Origin: Palaemon carinicauda
Lineage: Eukaryota > Arthropoda > Malacostraca > Decapoda > Palaemonidae
NCBI RefSeq assembly: GCF_036898095.1
Contig: NC_090765.1
Location: forward strand, 33,628,007 to 33,692,006
Length of the DNA stretch: 64,000 bases
Direction: 5' to 3'
This document shows, one piece after another, positions 45,780 to 58,400 of the stretch (position 1 is the first letter of the stretch; every line of letters begins with the position of its first letter). The position numbers and the translations under genes are program-made. The notes below the pieces were generated by a model that worked only from the letters and a program-made list of their open reading frames with translations, made no database searches and was not told where the DNA came from.

Positions 45780-48310
45780 AATTAAATGACTGGGGTGTTT
45801 GTGTGGATTAGTATCCATAAGGGGGATTTTAATGATAAAATTTTAGGACTTGATCAGTCTGATGCCGTTAAATAAATTACCACAATTTTGGGATAGTGCA
45901 ATTTTGTCTCAATCTCGTAATAGTATTGATGAATTGAGCAGATTTGACAGTTCCAAATCTAGAATTTGATTAATGTTTTTATTCAAAATGACATGTTTTC
46001 TCTTGATATACTGTATGGATCAGAAGATGAATCTCATTTTGACACTATTGAAATCCCTTGCTCAAGCAAAGCCAGAGGAGGTGAATCAAGTACAAACTAA
46101 TCATCAAGCTCCTCATTACTGCAGTGTTGAATGTTTTTGCGTAAAATTCCGCCCAGAGTTTTCAGAAATTCTGAAGGTTTTTGAGTAAGGGTGAAGAGCG
46201 GCTTTTATTAGCTCAACTCCATTTACTGTTGGCGTCTCAATTGTATCCTACATCATTTAACCGCATGTGACAATAGCCAAGATTTTTGATTTCTTTAGAA
46301 CAAGTTAATTTACTGGAAATGACATTCCTTGAATTCAGGCAATATTTCTTGGTTGACAAGAGATATTTTAGCTATAGGATTGTTTGCTATTTGTTACAAA
46401 GTCTATCATTTGTTTATTCTATTGTAAGGGGTCTATCTTCTACTATGAAACAAAAGGAGTACACCCATATCTTAATCAAATGCTAGAGTTCTTAATTTGT
46501 TTAGATCCTAGTATCATCACTGATGGTACATGTGAAGTGACTGATATTTTTACTAACTTTGTCAAAGCGTATTGAATAAGGCAGTTGTTTTCATCAAGTT
46601 GGTAGTAGATTCACACATAGTCTCTTAATATGTTCACTAATTTTAAAGCCTACCTGAAATTCAGAGGATATTTGCAGAATTGTTGAGCAAGTCTAGCAGA
46701 ACTAATTAGATCAGTTATACAATAACTACTAACTTCAACCTTGCCTTTATTCTCCTCCTATTCATTCTGAAGGTCATGGTACTGCAAGACCTTTGTCTAG
46801 GTTTCATTCAGGCAGAAGCTGTTATCCTGGAAGGTCTTTTGCCTTTGGCAGGAAAAGCTACGACACCAACAAGGTGCTCGCGCGAGGGTTGTAACCTCTG
46901 CATTCCATGCTTTTAATTTTCTCTGGTATATTTGGAAGATTTATATCAGAAAAAGTACAAAGAAGGACTTTTCGCCGGCCGTCACAGGTCGACCCAGAAA
47001 TACAGTACAGGGTACTTGGTTTCCTTTATCAACAATTCTGATTCCATTTTCAAATTACATAAATAACCCAATCAAGTTGCAAGCTTTGTCTTTGGAAGAT
47101 CAGAAGATTCTTGAAAATAAATTAATACATGTTGTAGATCCATCACCGTGCAATTGATCATTTCTGGTTCAGAAAGCCTCGGGGGGTTGGAAATAAGTTC
47201 TGGATGTCTTAAGACTAACCAAGTTCATGCTCCTGACCATATTCTCAATGGAAACTCCTTCTACAGTACAGAACTAGTAACTAGAAGGAAGGAGTGGGTG
47301 TATGATGTGCTCTATTTATCTGATGGATGTCTACTTCCATGTTTTCATTCATTAGGATTCAAGGAAATCCTTTCAGTTAATGTGTGGAGAAAAGGTACAC
47401 CAATTCAAGGGCCTCTTTATCACTTTGAATACAGCTCCTCAGGTTTTTACAAGGATAATGGCTCAATTCACCAAGTTTTTATATCTTCTAGGGATAAGAG
47501 TCTTCTTTCATTTAGATGATTGGCTGGTTTTGAACTTGTCTCTAGAAAAGATTCAGATTTATGTAAAATTGTTACGCAATCTGTTGAGAATTCTTGTAAA
47601 TTCTAAGTCGGTACTCACTCCATGTCAGACAATTTTTCCCTGCATTAGTGGATGGCTATTGCTCCAATTCCTTTTCAGGTTTTTCCTTCCAAAGATAAAT
47701 TCCATTAATTCCTGAAACTATTGACACAGGTCTAGATGGTGAATCATGTCTCAGCACATGTGGCAGAGGCTTCTCTGAACTATGACAGAACTGGAGATTG
47801 TCCCAATAATAAGACATCTGAAGTTTCACAAGGTCATAGACCCAAAGACTATATGGAGCCCAACAAAGTCTGATACCTTGGTGGGAAAATCCTCCTCATC
47901 TTCCACAAGGGGTAAATCCATCTACCTGCTCAAATTCTGATTCTGCCCATTTTGTGTTAGACTGTAGCACTAAATCATCATCTGTCTGGAGGGGGGGGGG
48001 GGGGAGATTACCAGGAGTTGATGTTACACAAATTGCCTCAAGAGTTGTTAGTACTCTATAAAGAGCTGTCAAGAAGAGAAACTGGTTTAAGGAAGGTTAA
48101 TGCTTTATTGATGGAAAACACAACTGCTCTGGTCTATATAAAGAAGCCAGGGGACAGTAGATCAAGGACCATGTTTCTTTTAGCGCAATAATTGCTATAG
48201 TGGACTTATAATAGGAGTATTCTGTTACTTCTCGGGTACATTGAATATTCTAATCTACCAGCTGAGCAGGAAACATAAGGTTCTAGTTTAATCATTTTGA
48301 AATTTAGATA
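45780..48310 (+). pseudogene. Decayed DIRS-like element G (gag tail, RT, RNase H)
   Basis: At 46786-46870 a Gly/Arg/Ser-rich gag tail (PLSRFHSGRSCYPGRSFAFG) is followed by a fragment related to 35.9 kb in inverted sense (46875-47010). RT follows: LNTAPQVFTRIMAQFTKFLY and VFFHLDDWLVLNLSLEKI (47420-47540; catalytic DD present). RNase H scraps: LDCSTKSSSVW (47959) and ALLMENTTALVYIKKPGDSR (48103-48165). All are broken by stops. It differs clearly from the A/B family. The gag start is approximate. Confidence 0.65.
46875..47010 (-). repeat. Inverted copy of the 35.9 kb terminal sequence
   Basis: Read on the - strand it gives TTTCTGGGTCGACCTGTGAC, AAGTCCTTCTTTGTACTTTT and GCATGGAATGCAGAGGTTAC, matching 35900-36040 with few changes. 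It forms a distant inverted pair about 11 kb apart. Confidence 0.8.
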
Positions 48311-48618
48311 TATTTGCAGCTTTTTGGAAGTGCATAATGCATGCAATAGGAAAATACAATAGTAAACCATAATTAGCTGTATTAAGTTAGTTTCCTGGAC
48401 AAAATGTAAATACTGTAACTTGAATATTGGTTAGATCCATGTATAACCTCCAAATCTAAAGCATTAGTGAAAATATAGTAGGTATCTTAATTAACAAGTA
48501 CTGTAATCATGGAGGCCAAACATGACAAATTGTACAAAAGAGGGAGATACTATTTTTATCATATGATTTCAGCTGTCCTCACATTTCCTTTTATGGTAAA
48601 ATTAATTTTTTCCTTAAG

Positions 48619-48980
48619 GGTTGTGGTGGTCGATGTGGTAATGTCCCAGACTGGTGAACGCTAGACTGGGGTTCGAGTCCCGCTCAAACTCATTAGTTTC
48701 TTTGGTTGCTGCAACCTCACCATTCTTGTGAGTGCTAAGGATGGGTGGTTTGGGGAGCCTATAGGTCTACTATATCTGCTGAGTCATCAGCAGCCATTAC
48801 CTGGCCCTCCTTGGTCCTAGCTTGGGTGGAGAGGAGGCTTGGGTGGAGAGGAGGCTTGGGTGGAGAGGAGGCTTGGGTGCCGATCACATGAATATATGGT
48901 CAGTTTCTAGGGTATTGCCCTACTCAATAGGGCAATGTCACTGTCCCTTGCCCATGCCATTCATGAGCAGCCTTTATCAT
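48619..48980 (+). mobile_element. tRNA-derived SINE (family 1)
   Basis: The head GTGGTCGATGTGGTAATGTC is box A-like; GGTTCGAGTCC at 48670-48680 is a perfect box B. The body has TCACCATTCTTGTGAGTGCT, CATTACCTGGCCCTCCTTGG, then a 17-bp repeat (CTTGGGTGGAGAGGAGG, about 3.5 copies, 48821-48880), ATATATGGTCAG and GCCATTCATGAGC. The organisation is typical of arthropod tRNA SINEs. Confidence 0.8.
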
Positions 48981-48989
48981 AGATTTTTT

Positions 48990-49609
48990 AGGGAAAGTGC
49001 CACTTGGAGTAAAGTATCTTACCTAACACAGCTTATCTGGAATTAGTGAAAAGGGAAACTTGGAGCAAAGTGTCTTCCCTAACATATCTTGTCTGGAATT
49101 AGTGAAAAGGGAAACTTGGAGCAAAGTGTCTTCCCTAACATAGCTTGTCTGGAATTAGTGAAAAGGGAAACTTGGAGCAAAGTGTCTTCCCTAATGTATC
49201 TTGTCTGGATTTAGTGAAAAGGGAAACTTGGAGCAAAGTGTCTTCCCTGACGTATCTTGTCTGGAATTAGTGAAAAGGGAAACTTGGAGCAAAGTGTCTT
49301 CCCTAACATATCTTGTCTGGAATTAGTGAAAAGGGAAACTTGGAGCAAAGTGTCTTCCCTAACATAGCTTGTCTGGAATTAGTGAAAAGGGAAACTTGGA
49401 GCAAAGTGTCTTCCCTAACGTATCTTGTCTGGAATTAGTGAAAAGGGAAACTTGGAGCAAAGTGTCTTCCCTAACGTATCTTGTCTGGAATTAGTGAAAA
49501 GGGAAACTTGGAGCAAAGTGTCTTCCCTAACATATCTTGTCTGGAATTAGTGAAAAGGGAAACTTGGAGCAAAGTGTCTTCCCTAACATATCTTGTCTGG
49601 AATTAGTGC
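48990..49609 (+). repeat. 56-bp minisatellite, about 11 copies
   Basis: Unit GGGAAACTTGGAGCAAAGTG, TCTTCCCTAACATATCTTGT, CTGGAATTAGTGAAAA. Central units are nearly identical; variant sites are A/G at CTAACATA/CTAACGTA and AGCTT/ATCTT. The first unit is diverged and directly abuts the SINE end. Confidence 0.95.
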
Positions 49610-50764
49610 CTCTCAAGATTAGGAGCTCTTGTCTTCAATTTATTTTTCTCCAATAGAGTACCGACTCTTATCTGACCCCTTACACTAGGTTTCTTGCCTT
49701 GAAATGCTTAATTCATGGTAGAAACAGACTTGCAAATAAGATCTTTATGTGTATTTAAAAAAATAAATAACATGGCTAATAATTTACATTTACTGACAAA
49801 GTGAAATTGTATGGTAGTGCCAGTTGTACTGTACATAAGTATTGTATATTCCCTGGGTAACTGAGCATTCAGAAGTACAAATTTCAGTGCTTTACTATAG
49901 CTGCAGTTGTTAGTGTTGTGCATTTTGCATGTGAACTCGGAGGAAAACTAGGTTCATGTTGAATATTTTAGTTAAATAATAAAATTAAACCATTCACTGC
50001 TTTAAAAGTGGGTATCCCTTAACACATGTATATTCAGCATAGTGAGCACCATGAAATACATCATGAAATGATATTCCAATAAAACCTTGATTTTAATGCT
50101 TTTCATATGATAAACATTTTCAGCATAAAAAACTTTTAACACACTTTAGCAAAACAATATAACAAATTGATAAAATTTAAATATAAACCAGACTCACACA
50201 GGAATATTTTAACAGCCACTGTGTAAGTGTTACATATAAACATTGAATATTTATATACTGGTATATAATGATTACTTGGCCTGAGATGGGATAAAATCTG
50301 TTCTAAAGAATGCATAGATATTCTAAAGTCTTTGAAAATAAATTACTAAAAAAACCTTGATAAATGTTTATCTCTTCAAGTTAAGAACCAACTAAATATA
50401 AGTACAATATATTCATGTTCTTAACCACAAGAGAAAACATTCTTTGATAAAAGGAAACCTCATTTTAAAGACCAAGAGCAAATTATCAAAGAAAACCTAA
50501 AAGATGTTTCAAGTATTTATGACTTGCATACAAAATATTTTCTTACAACCTAATAATGTCATGTTAAAGTTATTTAACTTTACATATAAAATATTCAAAA
50601 CTCTTAACAGCAACAACTTTAATGAGGAAACATTTTTTCATTCAAGATTTTGTGCCACAAGACGAGGTTTTTCCAATTCAAGTTTAGGCAGATTTAGCTT
50701 TGTAATCCAACGTATTATTCCGTTTCAGATCTGCAACTAAATCACCCCAATTGCGCTATTTTCT
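49610..50764. other. Intergenic AT-rich DNA
   Basis: No feature recognised between the minisatellite and the first TTAA-flanked MITE. Confidence 0.5.
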
Positions 50765-50768
50765 TTAA

Positions 50769-51069
50769 CCCTTTTACCCCCAGGCTTTTTGGAAATTTCC
50801 AACCCTTAACCCCCAAGGGGTTACTTTTTTCCCAGCACATTTTGGTGTATATTTCTTTTAAATTGCTCTAACAGCCTTAATTTTTGTCATAGAGAGGTCA
50901 GGTTGGTCTCATTCTCTTGGAAAAAGTCTGAATTTTCTCAAAAACTTATCAAAAATATGAAAAAAATAATTTTTATAGCATTTTTTTGCAAGGACGTACC
51001 GGTACGTCCATGGGGGTAAAGGGATGGCTTTTGTGAAACGTACCAGTACGTCCTTTGGGGGTAAAAGGG
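50769..51069 (+). mobile_element. piggyBac-like MITE, family 1 copy 1
   Basis: Flanked by TTAA on both sides (50765-50768, 51070-51073). Terminal inverted repeats CCCTTTTACCCCCA. Internal palindrome GGACGTACCGGTACGTCC at 50992-51009 and a second CGTACCAGTACGTCC. No coding capacity. Confidence 0.87.
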
Positions 51070-51642
51070 TTAATTGCTTGAAACCATTAACAGCCATTGA
51101 CATTTTAATACCTTAATTTTGTAACACAGAATAAAAAATTATTATGATCAAGACTTAGAAAATGGTCATATTTCCTACAAGAAATCTCAATAAATATACC
51201 TGAATTGAAAAAGTATGCATTATACTACAATCTCTATCATAACAGGATGAAACAAGAGGAGAGAATGATTATGTTGTTAGTTTCTAAAACTATGTAACAA
51301 AAGAGAACTGGCCACCCTCCTGTCTAAGGTATTCAAATGGAATTTAGGAAAACACATTTACTCTTTTATCTTACTTAATTTTAAAAATGAGAGATAGACT
51401 TGTAATGTGACAAGGTTCTTTCATAAAATCAATACATTTTCCAAAATATTTATCGAAAGACACTATCAGATACTTTGAAGTATTGTTTCAGTCTTCTATA
51501 CGAGGTAAATATGTTTGCAAGTATCCTTAAGATAAAAGACTATTTAAATCCTACCAAATTCCTTTACCATACACAGAAATTGGATGAAGCCAGTTCATAT
51601 CTATAAAATCCTCTACTTACCACTACTAAAGCCCTTTTTTAA

Positions 51643-51945
51643 CCCTTTGAGTCAGAATCCTTCCAGCCCCAACCCTTTCCAAATGACTTAACACTCAAGC
51701 TCCTAGCCCTTTTTTTGGACAGTTTACTAAACTCATCATAGCACAAAACTATATATGATAAGACTTTATAATATTTATTATCGTCTAGCTGACAAAATTC
51801 AATACATATTTTGTAAAAATTTTATTTATGTAAATAATAAAAGAAAGAGAAAATAACTGTCAATTACTTGAGGTAAATTATTTCATACTGCATTAAAGGG
51901 AGCACAAAAAGTGGATGTAAATTATGTCCAATGGCACTAAAAGGG
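51643..51945 (+). mobile_element. piggyBac-like MITE, family 2
   Basis: Flanked by TTAA (51639-51642, 51946-51949). Ends CCCTTTGAGTCAG and, inverted, CCCTTTTAGTGCCA. The internal sequence is unrelated to the 50769 element. 303 bp, non-coding. Confidence 0.75.
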
Positions 51946-52261
51946 TTAAGATCATAAAATATTTAGGTATAAGGGAAAAGAACCCCTTAACCTGCATAAA
52001 CTTCCGTAGACGAGGACATTTAGGTAGTCAGATATGTGAGGGGGAATAAAAGTGAAAAAAATTTGATAAGGAAATTTAAGAATGAAAAATTAATACTGTA
52101 TACCCCTTTCACAGCTTAAGAGAATTGTCTTGGTAAAATTAAGTACAGTATACAAAATGTTACAAACAAAATCTCCTATCCAAATACAGACTATTTAATA
52201 AACTGTATAAATTCTATTCTCGCAACAAAACGCTGGAAGCTTTAATTTTTGGAAGTTTAAC

Positions 52262-52480
52262 CTAATATATTTGTTGATAAATATCTTGAATTGGTGTGCC
52301 TTTCATCCAATGGGAAATGAGGTGATATGCAATTGCTCCAGGTGGTGGAATAAAGAGTTCCCCTGAAGGATTGCCTCGTAACCTCAAGAGAGGGTTTCGA
52401 TCAATCCTTTGTAGTGCTGTGCCAATTTCTTCCCGAGAAAACCACCGGGCATCTTGCAATTCACTTTGATCAATTGAAAG
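52262..52480 (-). CDS. NUDT13: NUDT13 terminal exon
   Basis: The acceptor TATTCCAG precedes 52480; the stop TAG is at 52264-52262. It encodes LSIDQSELQDARWFSREEIG, ELFIPPPGAIAYHLISHW and a 13-residue tail. The PP-x-AIA-x-x-LI-x-x-W pattern is the typical C-terminus of NUDT12/NUDT13 proteins. Confidence 0.88.
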   Translation of the reverse strand, partial: LSIDQSELQDARWFSREEIGTALQRIDRNPLLRLRGNPSGELFIPPPGAIAYHLISHWMKGTPIQDIYQQIY

Positions 52481-55400
52481 CTGGAATAAAGAAATATTAA
52501 AAACAAATGTAATACTGCATCATCTTATGCAGAAAACAATTTTTATAATAAAATTACTTCTTTAATAGGATTGTTAAAGAGGTGTGCCTAAATGAACATA
52601 TAGTATTTTACACTTAATAATCTCTCTTTTTCATTATTATTTATTGACAAAACATATATCTGAGGGAGAAATTTAGATTAGTAAATAAGTTTCAATCTAC
52701 ATTACTTGGTAAGTAGGTAAAAATAATGATGCTGTTCAGACAAAATACTTCCAGACAATCAGCTTGTAAGAAAATTTTCCGAGCTAAAATGGCCCCACTG
52801 CGAGTGAGTGAAAATCTGCCTTCTCACTAAAAAAAAATTGAGTATAGTGTGTTAGTTTACAGCGTGTGGGAAGTGGTCTTGTTTCAGGGGGGTTATGCGA
52901 TGATCCACCGTAGGGCACCAATTTACCAGGTTTTTCGCTCTTGAAGGGTTTCTTTGTTACCTAACCCCTGCAAAGACGGAGGGCCGACTATACAGTCAGC
53001 CCGCGCTTTATGCGAGTTTATACTTCAGTTACAATGTATGCAACAAAGAGAACCGCAACACACATTAAATAAAAATCAAATATTCGCAATAAAGAATCTT
53101 GCGCGATGATTTCAAATACCCCGTGCTCCTTAGCACTGGACTTACCTCGCACCACTTCCCTCTCTCTCCGCCCAGGTCATCTCAGTTCTCACTGACTGCC
53201 TCGCAGCTCTCACTCTTCATTATTCACACTGTATATCCATTTACTGTGGTAAAAAATTACATCTATATTTGAAGTAAACCAGATTTTGATTAAACTGGTG
53301 TTTCACTCAACTGTGTCCAATAACAATGCATGTAATATTCACATTTTAGTATCTTATTTATAGATAAAATCATACCGAATTATAATCTTTTCCATTGTTT
53401 ACATTTATGCTTTCCAAATCAGCTGTTTAAGGCATACTATGGAAGGATATTTTGCATTGCCTAAAATAAAAAATTAATTACTTTATTATTTTCCAATGAG
53501 AATACTAATTTCAATAGTTTTATTTGAAATGCTTCTCTCATATTTTATTTACTGTTGAGTTGAATCGCATATACAGTAGAGGTTAACTGTAGTTTTATTC
53601 ATATTGCCGATGCACGATAATTTATAGTTTTATCTCCGTGTTGCTTAATTATTAAGCTTAAGAAATTATTTATATCATGTCATAACAAATTTATAGTCTC
53701 GGTTTTCAGACACTTTGTCATCTTATCTTCTAAATTCAGCATTTACATTTAATTACTCAATTTGCACATTCATAGGTTCCTACTAAATTTTTATTTTATT
53801 ACCTCCAGTTTTAGATACAGCTTCCCCCCCCCCCCATTCCAAACAAAATGGCAGCTATGAATATTGTTTGTTTTCTTGCCTTCATTTATGGCTTGTTAGT
53901 TTATTTTCTTGAGGATCTTTTCTCCATAGTGAATAAGATCATAATGTAAAAATGTCAGTCTTATGCTACTTTGTTTGCTATGGTATGATGATTGAAATAC
54001 AGTACAAGCAAAACAGCTGCTATCTGATTCGATTTTTCATAATAAAAGAGCTTTTTTTTTTTTTTGGTTATAGTGGCTATATGCATTTACGCAACAATTA
54101 TAATGTTACTATTGATGCTTTTATCATTATCTTTTAATAATATTCTAACCCATTGAAGTAGAAGATGGGATTAATATTATTACCAGGTTACTGTAGATGT
54201 CGCAATCCCAACAGCACTGCACAAGAGACAACACCGACGCATCAGGAATTGCATCATATTAAAAGTTTGCTGCGTAAAACTTAATACGAAAATGATTCGT
54301 GGTCGTTGTATAAAATATGTAGACTTAGTTCATCTTGAATTGTATACTGTACATATTGTACATACATACATATACCCAGGCACTTCCCCCAATTTTGGGA
54401 GGTAGCCGACACCAACAATGAAACAAAACAAAAAAGGGGACCTCTACTCTCTCCGTTCCTTCAGCCTAACCAGGGACTCAACCGAGTTCAGCTGGTACTG
54501 CTAGGGTGCCACAGCCCAACCTCCCACATTTCCACCACATATTGTACAGTACATAATTACAGTAATGTTGTTTATTGTAAATGTAGGCTACGTGAGCGGT
54601 GAGTCAAGTCATCCGAATAGAAATAGCAAACACATAGTAAAGTTAAGCCTTACCGTAGTGATAGTAGTATACAGTATTACAGTAATATACACTACAGTAT
54701 CAGCGAGTGCTATACAGTATTATTGGATACGAACAACTATACTGTGATAGAAACCAAGTGAAAACAATATTAGACAGTACTTGGTGTGTTAATTATCCTG
54801 AGTGTAGGTAATGGGTGGCGAGTTGTTAGGTTAGGTGTTATCCCACTCTAGGGCACCAAAGATACACAAATTCGTGCCTGACTCTGTTACCTAACCCTCG
54901 CGAATAGTGGGAGCTGACTGTACAGTATTTCAAAGCTTTGAACTTTTCATAAGCACTTCCAATGAATACTGTATGTATTTTGAAAATGTGAATAGTTTCA
55001 TATTTCAGGCATCCATCCTCATATTTTAGTTTCAAGATTATAGATTAATTCTACTGCACGACACGTTAAAATCTTAATCATCATTGGGCTAACTGTATGA
55101 CTGAAGTACAGTACATTTTATTTTGGGGAACTGTCTTGTAGTTAAACTACTAACCTCTTGTTTTTCTGCAATTGCATAGCAACCTGCCATGAGAGATCCC
55201 GGGAAAGGCCAATGCTGTGAGGCTGCATATCTTACTGCAGACACTTCAATTCCTACTTCTTCAGCTACTTCTCTGCGTACAGTCTCTTCTAAGCTTTCCC
55301 CTGAAATTAAAAGTTTTCTTTCAGAAGAATAATGAATGATTAGATATAAACCAAATAACCATCACACTTAAACATATAACTACAGTACTTGGTTTTATGA

Positions 55401-58400
55401 GGATTAGTTTTATCAATACAGTCACTAGTTTATATATACTGTACATAGTCATGTGGTCAGCTACTCGGACACACTTCAAAAGAAGAAGAAACTATACTCT
55501 ACTTTTTACCCACCCAGTAATCCCTCTGGTAATATTAGCAGTTAAGGACTTGTGGCTAACAATTTCATCTTTAAAGCATTGTTCCTAGAAATCTCACTCT
55601 TAATGACTTCTTGCTGGCAATCTCCTCCTTAAGGCCTTGTTGCTAGCAATCTTTCTCTTAAGGCCTTGTTGGTAGCTATCTCACCCTTAAGGCCTTGTCG
55701 GTAGAAATCTCACACTTAAGGTCTTGCTGCTAGCAATTTCACCTTTAAAGCCTTGTTGCTAACAATATCCCCTTTAAGGCCTTGTTGCCTAGCAATCTCA
55801 CACACAAGGCCTTGTTGCTAGCAATCTCTCTCTTGAATCTTGTTGCTAGCAATCTCCCCCTTAGTCTTTGTCTCTAACTTAATGACTTGTTGCCGGCGAA
55901 ATCCCACTTAAGGCTTCGTTGCTAGGCCTTGTTGCAAACAATCTGCCCCTTAAGGGTTGTTGCTAGCAATCTCCCCCTTAACGCCTTGTAGCTAGCAAAC
56001 TCCCCCTTAAGGACTTGTTGCTAGCAATCTACCCCTTAGAGCACTATTGCTAAAAATCTCCTCCTTAAAGCCTTGTGGCTAGAAATTTCACCCTTAAGGC
56101 CTTGTTGCTAGCAATCAATCTTTATGTATGTAGCACTTTCCCCCTTAAATCATTCACTGTGTACTCCAAACTTACTGCAAGAAGTTTATGGTTGGGAGGT
56201 GGATACTGTACTTGTCATTATACAACTTGATAGGTTTGTATCAAAATATAGGATAAGTTTGACTTTTAAAAAAATTTTATTTTTGTAATTAAGCCTTAAC
56301 AGCATATTATTTCTGGGCTTGACCTGTGTCGCTCCGTGAAATGCTCCTCTAGCACCATTTCTAAGGCATAGTTATTGCTGAATATACCAGAGAAAAAAAA
56401 GATGCATGGAATTCCAGGAATAAACCTAGCTCGTTCACTCTTTGAGGGTCGGTATAGAAAACTGGGGCGTGATTGAACCACGACCATAGATCCCTCACCA
56501 ATTAGACCTCTCCTTCATTAACATACCCCCTCTCTACCCCTACATCTCCTCACCCCCCTTCCTCATTCCTCCTCAGCACTTGCGTTGGTCAGACGTGTTT
56601 TGTTTTGCTCAGTATGCTTTGTGTTTATTTTGGAAGATGTCCGACGTTTTAGAGATCCCTGCTTCCAAGTTGAGTATTATATTTGTCTGTTTGGGATTTA
56701 TAGGTAGCGACACTTTTTATTCTTAACCGTGTTTGTTTTTTTTTGTTTTAGCTGCTGGTTGTTCCATTTCGGGGTTTGCTGCGGCCATTGTGTCGCTTAC
56801 TAGTGATCTCTTTGTTTATCGGGATCGCATTTAGTTCCTTATACTATTTGTAAGCCCTGATATATGTTTTGGACATCTATTTCATATTTTGGCATGGTCA
56901 TATTTGATTCATTTTTATTATTTTAGCGAATATACCCTACAGGTTTGTTAGCGCTGTGTTTGATATCCTACTTAGTCGATCCGTAAGTGGTTCGGTGGGT
57001 AGCTTTCTAGCCAGCCTTTTTGTTTTGAGTCCATTTTGGGGAGAAGTATACGTTTTGGTTAGTTAAGCTGTATCAGTTTACAGTTTTGAGAGTAGCTATT
57101 TAGGTGGGAAGGTCTTCATGGTGTAAGGAAGACAAATTGAACCAGGATGCTTAGGTATGAGACATTAATATAGTACAGTAATAGGAATTGAACCTTGTAT
57201 TACCACGGGAAATGTTTTGTAGTAGAATTGTTGAAAATAAAAACAGAAAATTAGATGCCATAAAGACCTCATAAACAAGGCATAAAAGCCAAATCCCAAT
57301 ATGCTACTCTTAAGGTAATAGTGTGTGGCTTAGAAGACAAAGTGGAGACTACCTGTCCCTTCCACAAGTTTTGACTATTTTAAACTTGAATGTAAAAATT
57401 GTTCATACACCTGTAGTTCAGAGTTTGAAAGCTCAAATAATCTTTTAAGAGATTAGGGCTAATTGAAATGCTTAGTGCAGCACTGAGATATGCCTTCCCA
57501 GTACAGTATACCTAAACATGCCAGGCCAAAATAGGATATACAGTACATACATTAAATGTCTCCATAGAATATAAGATATGAAATTCAATATTCCCTGCTA
57601 CAGTTTCAAACTAGGAATAGCCAAAGCAAAGGAGCATGAAAATAACTACGAAGTTGGTTGTGGTTACCATAAGTTTTGGAAAGTCAACAACCAACTACTC
57701 CATTAATTACTTATGAGAACTAACTGACAAGGCAAGCATAAAGTCAGCGACATCTTTCACAGAGGTTGGAAATGCCAAATTTATGGGCCATATTCTCCAG
57801 GGAGTTTGATTGAGAAAAGAATAAGCTGAAGTTAAAAATATGAGAAATGCAATAAGAAGGATTCTCTCTTAAATTTTAGCATACTTGTTACCCATCTCTA
57901 GAACACTTATGACCCTTGTATTAGCTCTCTACTAACCATATAAAGGTGGATATAATGGATTTAACCACAATCTTTTAAGTATCAACGAATTAGTGGAGCA
58001 TTTGCTACTTGTACGGTCAATGTTTCAGGAGTCAAATCAATGTTTATCCCTCTACAGTAAGACAACTGCTCCTTCACTTGACATAGATAAAAAGGTGTTT
58101 GCTTGGATCTGCGATAAAGACAACTGCCAAAGGCAAGGTTCCAAACAATGATGACGTTTTGTGGTTTTTCTCTCAAAACATGGTCAAACGATGATATTGG
58201 GCATCTCTCTGTGGTCAGGTTAATTACGACTACAAAAAACCACACTTTGCACCATTACTTTAAATTTTGGTGATTAAGATTTGATAATGAAACCAAAATT
58301 ACAATAAATAAAATAAATATACATTAGATTAGGATTTTACAATATAATCCTAGAAATTCAGAATGAAATGCCATTCTCCTGCGAAGTGTCAACTCTGAAA

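Noticed and set aside
48619..48690. Candidate tRNA gene with box A and box B
   Set aside because: No full cloverleaf can be formed and it continues into a SINE body, so it is called a SINE head.
48990..49609. Regular 56-bp repeats that could suggest a CRISPR array
   Set aside because: Units are contiguous with no unique spacers, in animal DNA next to a SINE; it is a minisatellite.
57982..58245. - strand 87-codon frame as an extra NUDT13 exon
   Set aside because: The flanking NUDT13 exons already join in phase, and this frame adds no Nudix homology.
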